NCBI GenBank assembly: GCA_017960005.1
Contig: JAGCZM010000136.1
Location: 1-10,050, forward strand
Length of the DNA stretch: 10,050 nucleotides
Origin: Eggerthellaceae bacterium
GTDB taxonomy: Bacteria; Actinomycetota; Coriobacteriia; Coriobacteriales; Eggerthellaceae
Direction: 5' to 3'
Within the stretch, counting starts at the first letter, position 1. Every line of letters begins with the position of its first letter. Of the stretch, positions 6,498 through 10,050 are shown piece by piece. The position numbers and the translations under genes are program-made. Below the pieces are notes generated by a model that searched no databases, was not told the DNA's origin, and was given only the letters and a program-made list of their open reading frames with translations.

Positions 6498-7429
6498 TTG
6501 ACATCACCTCCCTCCTCGACCTCATCGTCTGTTCCTCCGGCATATTCGATGAAGATATCGTTTAAGGAAGGCTCGTATACGGCCATCTCGTCTATGTCGT
6601 ATGCCAAAGACAGCTTCTGCATGATTTCTTTTTTCTTACCCGACGATGTCAGCGTCAACATCACCTTGTATTCGTCCATGGGTATGGCGGAAACGATATC
6701 GGAAATGCCTTTGCAATCCCCGATGATGTTTTGTGCCTGCGTGGAGGAGACGACGAGTTTGTTTCGTTCGTATTCGCGTTTGATTTGATGCAAGTTTCCG
6801 CGCAAAACCATATGGCCGTGGTCGACGATGCCGACGTTGTCGCAAAACTCCTCGACATAGTTCATCTGATGGCTCGAAAACAAAACGATTTTGCCTTCTT
6901 GAATCTGTTGGCTGACGATGCCTTTGATCAGCGCCGCATTGACCGGGTCCAGCCCGGAAAACGGTTCGTCCAAGATGATCAGATCGGGATTGTGCACCAG
7001 CGCCGTTATCAACTGAATCTTTTGCTGGTTTCCTTTGGATAAGGTATCGAGACGCTTGTTGCGATACTCGGACATATCGAGTCGATCCAACCAATAATCT
7101 ATCGATTGAATGGCCCGTGCCTTGCTCAAACCTTTAAGTTCGGCAAAATAGATGAGTTGGTCGATAATCTTCTTGCGGGCATACAAACCGCGTTCTTCAG
7201 GCAGATAACCTATCTTGGTTGTTTCGTAATCGATGGGTTTGCCGTCTATTAATACCTCTCCCTCGTTTGCCGGAAACACCCCCATGATGATGCGGATGAG
7301 GGTGGTCTTGCCGGCACCGTTTCTGCCGAGCAATCCGAACGCCTGAGAGCTTCTCACTTCAAAAGAAATATCCTCAAGCACTCGCTTGTCGGCAAAGCTC
7401 TTGCGGATATTTCTGACTTCAAGCAGCAC
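6494..7429 (-). CDS. ABC transporter ATP-binding protein (NatA-like)
   Basis: Cytoplasmic ATPase driving the permease encoded next. 311 residues. Walker A is GRNGAGKTT (35-43), and the Q-loop region reads YLPEERGLY (75-83), as in NatA-type ATPases where a plain Gln is absent. The signature is LSKGNQQK (130-137), Walker B is LIILDEPFSGLDP with Asp154/Glu155, and the switch is His187 in SSHQM. About 85 residues follow the ATPase core, ending in an acidic tail (DDEVEEGG). The start is GTG with AAAGGAG 8 bases upstream. It lies 31 bases after the amidohydrolase gene and overlaps the permease gene, so the three form one operon. All catalytic motifs are intact. Confidence 0.92.
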   Translation of the reverse strand: MLLEVRNIRKSFADKRVLEDISFEVRSSQAFGLLGRNGAGKTTLIRIIMGVFPANEGEVLIDGKPIDYETTKIGYLPEERGLYARKKIIDQLIYFAELKGLSKARAIQSIDYWLDRLDMSEYRNKRLDTLSKGNQQKIQLITALVHNPDLIILDEPFSGLDPVNAALIKGIVSQQIQEGKIVLFSSHQMNYVEEFCDNVGIVDHGHMVLRGNLHQIKREYERNKLVVSSTQAQNIIGDCKGISDIVSAIPMDEYKVMLTLTSSGKKKEIMQKLSLAYDIDEMAVYEPSLNDIFIEYAGGTDDEVEEGGDVK

Positions 7430-7460
7430 GATGAATGCTCCTTTGTTTGTTTATGGGTTT

Positions 7461-8756
7461 TTATGCGAGTTCTTTCAAGATACGTGCCTTGGCTTCTTCG
7501 ACTCTTTGCTCGATCAAATCAATCTCCAAAAGCGGATAGGTACCTTCGCGATACAAAACGGAACCATCGACCATGGTCATATACACATCGCTTCCCGATG
7601 CGCTGTAAACCACGGTATCGATGGGGTTGCTTTGAGGCTTTAGGTAAGGCTTATCCAAATCGAACACGACCAAGTCGGCTTTGAATCCCTCTTTGATCAA
7701 ACCGCAATCCTCACGGCCTTGCGCCAAAGCGCCGCCGCGTGTTGCGATATACAAAGTCTTTGCCGCAGAAAGCACGGTGGGATCGCTGTTGCTTACCTTG
7801 GCAAGCAGGTTCATGAAGCGCATCTCTTCGACCATGTTGAGGTTGTTGTTGGACGCAACACTGTCGGTACCCAGCGCCACGTTGACACCGGCTTCAAGAA
7901 GCTTGTTGACCGGGCAAATGCCGCTTGCGAGCTTGGCATTGGATTTGGGACAGGTGGCAACCGATACGTTATGGGCTGCCAGGATGGCGATATCCTCATC
8001 GGAGATATGCACGCAATGAGCCGCGGTGGTGGGAAGATCGAATATGCCGCAGGATTCCAGATAGCGTACCGGAGACATGCCGTGGCGCTCCATGCAGCCT
8101 TGTACCTCTCCTTCCGTCTCGGAGACGTGTACATGGATGCGACCGCCGTTTTCTTTGACGGTTTGGGCCAAAGAGCGGGCCATTTTTTCGGTATTGGTGT
8201 ATTCGGCATGAAGGCAATACTCGACACGCTGTTTGTCTTCTTTGCCCCGAGACATCTCCTCGATGGCGGCAACGGTATCGGCATACTGCTGCGTATCCTT
8301 AAACTCGGTATCGCCTTGGGAGGTGATGCTGACACAGAAGTTGGCCTTTACATTGGCATCTTTAAACGCACGTTTGAGCGGATCGAGCTTGATATACATC
8401 TCGGAAGTCGATGCGATGCCGTATCGCAGCATCTCGGCGATACCGAGCATGCATCCCCAATAGATGTCCTCCTCGGTCATCTTGTCTTCAAACGGGAAGA
8501 TCCTCGTCAAAAGCCAATCCATGAGAGAAAGGTTTTCTCCGTAACCGCGCATATAAGCCATCGGAAGATGGGAATGAGCATTGTAGAAAGCGGGAATGAG
8601 CAGTTTTCCTTTGCCGTTGAATACGGTGCCGTAAGACATGGTCAAATCGGGGGGAACATCGCCGATATAGGCGATTTTACGACCGACGGTTGCCACGTAT
8701 TTGTGCTCTTGCACCTCAAAGTTCTCATCTACGATCGATATGTCGGAAAACAGCAT
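7461..8756 (-). CDS. Amidohydrolase, MtaD/SsnA-type deaminase
   Basis: A metal-dependent cytoplasmic hydrolase of the TIM-barrel amidohydrolase superfamily. 431 residues, the usual length for 5'-methylthioadenosine/S-adenosylhomocysteine deaminases and relatives. Metal ligands appear in order: His61 and His63 in NAHSH, His210 in HVHVSET with Glu213 as the likely acid/base, His247 in AAHCVH, and Asp298 in GTDSVASNNNLN. The N- and C-terminal beta parts include GKGKLLIPAFYNAH and ADLVVFDLDKP. The likely reaction is removal of an amino group from an adenosine-type substrate, perhaps salvaging 5'-deoxyadenosine, MTA or SAH; chlorohydrolases and SsnA have similar motifs, so the substrate is uncertain. 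AAAGGAG lies 6 bases before the ATG. First gene of the operon with the ABC transporter; a functional link is not evident. Confidence 0.88.
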   Translation of the reverse strand: MLFSDISIVDENFEVQEHKYVATVGRKIAYIGDVPPDLTMSYGTVFNGKGKLLIPAFYNAHSHLPMAYMRGYGENLSLMDWLLTRIFPFEDKMTEEDIYWGCMLGIAEMLRYGIASTSEMYIKLDPLKRAFKDANVKANFCVSITSQGDTEFKDTQQYADTVAAIEEMSRGKEDKQRVEYCLHAEYTNTEKMARSLAQTVKENGGRIHVHVSETEGEVQGCMERHGMSPVRYLESCGIFDLPTTAAHCVHISDEDIAILAAHNVSVATCPKSNAKLASGICPVNKLLEAGVNVALGTDSVASNNNLNMVEEMRFMNLLAKVSNSDPTVLSAAKTLYIATRGGALAQGREDCGLIKEGFKADLVVFDLDKPYLKPQSNPIDTVVYSASGSDVYMTMVDGSVLYREGTYPLLEIDLIEQRVEEAKARILKELA

Positions 8757-8794
8757 GTAAAACTCCTTTTTGACGTCAAATGTTGCAAATCGAC

Positions 8795-8824
8795 ATTATA
8801 ACCAAGTTATTCGGGGATCCTTAA
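8795..8824 (-). promoter_or_regulatory. Candidate promoter of the amidohydrolase-ABC operon
   Basis: A perfect TATAAT (8795-8800, minus strand) puts the transcript start near 8788, about 32 bases before the ATG. The best -35 is TTAAGG at 18 bases, a weak match. An 8-base palindrome TGACGTCA (8771-8778) lies in the short leader and could be an operator or chance. Confidence 0.45.
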
Positions 8825-8833
8825 AACCGCGTT

Positions 8834-9119
8834 CTATGTCAGAGCCAAAGATGCCCGATCGAGCAGGAAGTCGACGATGCGCTTGGTCACCTCATCGTTG
8901 AGCGCGGATGCGTTACGCACGCCCTCGTATTCGAAATCCTCCGGATTGATATATGAGATGGTCACCCGGAACACCAAACTCCGAAAGCTCGTCTTTGATG
9001 CATTCCAAGATAACGGATTTGCCCGCGCGACGCACACCGGTAATCACTTTGATCAAGTCTGCCTCGTAATAAGGACGAATGGTTTGCAGATAATGTTCTC
9101 TGATCAATCTCGTATAAAT
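8834..9119 (-). pseudogene. Truncated DUF4143-type AAA ATPase remnant
   Basis: The translated remnant begins IYTRLIREHYLQTIRPYYEA, followed by DLIKVITGVRRAGKS with Walker A GVRRAGKS. It continues through FGVPGDHLIY. There the frame breaks in an AT repeat (8949-8954): adding one AT unit would restore DHLIY-INPEDFEYEG, so loss of two bases is the simplest cause. The second frame runs through ALNDEVTKRIVDFLLD to a TAG at 8834. Members of the family have about 400 or more residues, so only the first 85-90 or so remain and Walker B and the C-terminal domain are gone. No ATG is present; GGGAGG (9122-9127) stands only two bases before an ATT where the family's initial Met would be. Nonfunctional with high probability. 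Confidence 0.8.
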
Positions 9120-9127
9120 TGCCTCCC

Positions 9128-9170
9128 GACCTTGCAAAAAATCGCGTTTTGTCCGATTTTTTGCAAGGTC
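9128..9170. repeat. Perfect 17-bp inverted repeat
   Basis: The arms 9128-9144 and 9154-9170 are exact reverse complements (GACCTTGCAAAAAATCG) around a 9-base spacer. No T run follows on either strand, so it is not a typical terminator. It abuts the ribosome-binding sequence of the ATPase remnant. Candidates are a regulator site, a miniature mobile element or an IS end; I cannot choose between them. Confidence 0.8.
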
Positions 9171-9199
9171 AACATCCTCGATTGACCGCTTTTTTCCGC

Positions 9200-9238
9200 A
9201 AAAACCGATTGCCTGCCGTTTAATCCGACAGGCAATCG
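9200..9238 (-). terminator. Intrinsic terminator of carB
   Basis: A perfect 10-bp stem (9206-9215 with 9229-9238, CGATTGCCTG) with a 13-base loop is followed on the minus strand by G and T5. It begins 31 bases beyond the carB stop codon. Confidence 0.8.
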
Positions 9239-9269
9239 AATGTTTCATTATTGGATTTTTCGATAACGA

Positions 9270-10050
9270 TTAACGCAGATCCATCAAATTCTGCAATGAC
9301 TTGACCTGTCCGCCATGGCTTTGCCTGCAGGCAAGAATACCGATACCGGATGCTTTTGCCGCCGCAATCGTAGTGCAGTAAGGCACCCTACCCTTGATGC
9401 ATGCGGCACGGATTTCGGCACCGTCGGTGTTGGCGCGGCGCTCTTGTCCGTGGGTGTTTACCACCATGCTGATTTTATTGTTGATGAGCATATCCACAAC
9501 GTTGGGACGACCCTCCGATACCTTTAAAACCAAAGCCGCCGCAACACCGGCGCTTTGAAGCGCATCGAATGTTCCCTTGGTGGCAACAATCATGAAGCCC
9601 GCTTCATCGAAGAGCTTGGCCACCTCGACGACGTCTTTTTTATCCGAATCGCATACGCTGATAAACACCGTACCCGATGTGGGAAGCACGGTCTGTGTTG
9701 CTTCCTGGGCTTTGTAAAACGCTTCCCCGAAATCTTCGGCCAATCCCAATACCTCACCGGTGGAGCGCATCTCGGGTCCGAGAACCGGATCAACCTCCGG
9801 AAACATGTTAAACGGGAATACCGCTTCTTTGACACCGTAGTGTTTACATACGGTGGCGGGAAGCTTATCCAATCCGGAAGGTTTGTCGTCATGCGCCGCC
9901 ATGATGGCTTGGATGGCGAGTTTGACCATGTTAAGGCCGCAGACCTTGGATACCAGCGGCACGGTGCGGCTGGCCCTCGGGTTTGCCTCGATGACAAACA
10001 CCACATCGTCTTCGATGGCGTATTGGATGTTCATCAAACCGCATACGCCC
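9270..10050 (-). CDS. carB: Carbamoyl-phosphate synthase large chain, C-terminal part
   Basis: The large subunit makes carbamoyl phosphate from bicarbonate, ammonia (from CarA) and two ATP, for pyrimidine and arginine synthesis. The 259 visible residues are the last quarter of a protein of about 1,070. They contain the end of the second ATP-grasp unit (GLMNIQYAIED, FVIEANPRASRTVPLVSK) and PEVDPVLGPEMRSTGEVLG. The allosteric MGS-like domain runs from about residue 127 (TVFISVCDSDKKD, VATKGTFDALQSAGV, VVNTHGQERRANTDGAEIR). The protein ends LQNLMDLR. The frame is open at the right edge, so the start lies outside the window. A terminator follows directly, making carB the last gene of its transcript. 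Confidence 0.96.
   Translation of the reverse strand, partial: GVCGLMNIQYAIEDDVVFVIEANPRASRTVPLVSKVCGLNMVKLAIQAIMAAHDDKPSGLDKLPATVCKHYGVKEAVFPFNMFPEVDPVLGPEMRSTGEVLGLAEDFGEAFYKAQEATQTVLPTSGTVFISVCDSDKKDVVEVAKLFDEAGFMIVATKGTFDALQSAGVAAALVLKVSEGRPNVVDMLINNKISMVVNTHGQERRANTDGAEIRAACIKGRVPYCTTIAAAKASGIGILACRQSHGGQVKSLQNLMDLR

Noticed and set aside
7719..8801. 360-codon plus-strand frame opposite the amidohydrolase gene
   Set aside because: Shadow of a confidently identified gene; its sequence shows no family features and it lacks a ribosome site.

Overview
The window looks like chromosomal DNA of a Gram-positive anaerobe with roughly 50% GC. Supporting signs are a SipW-type (Ser-His-Asp) signal peptidase beside a TasA/camelysin-like protein, decayed DUF4143 ATPases, frequent GTG/TTG starts and AGGAGG-type ribosome binding sites. 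A coriobacterial or clostridial host is my best guess; nothing in the window proves it. There are no rRNA or tRNA genes, no CRISPR array and no intact transposase.

Left part, minus strand (1-2033): a membrane protein (843-1949) with a soluble N-terminal half, one central membrane helix and a TasA-like outer domain is followed by a SipW-type signal peptidase with a long acidic tail that runs off the left edge (1-756). They look like a substrate-peptidase pair of the TasA/SipW biofilm-fibre kind, but the substrate has an unusual internal anchor.

Centre, plus strand (2186-4331): a promoter, a 22-codon leader peptide with one Trp codon, and alternative RNA structures ending in an intrinsic terminator precede a stand-alone tryptophan synthase beta gene (trpB). 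This looks like a ribosome-mediated tryptophan attenuator. trpB is followed 30 bases later by an O6-alkylguanine-DNA alkyltransferase gene, so both are probably under the attenuator.

4363-5124: a broken DUF4143-type AAA ATPase (frameshift plus large internal deletion) with a block of 23-bp tandem repeats just upstream of it.

5189-8824, minus strand: a three-gene operon with its own promoter and a strong terminator. It encodes an amidohydrolase of the MtaD/SsnA class, an ABC transporter ATPase and an ABC-2 (NatB-like) permease. The last two overlap by 4 bases.

8834-9170: a second broken DUF4143-type ATPase (2-base slippage in an AT repeat, then truncation), next to a perfect 17-bp inverted repeat.

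9200-10050, minus strand: the 3' end of carB (carbamoyl-phosphate synthase large chain) and its terminator.
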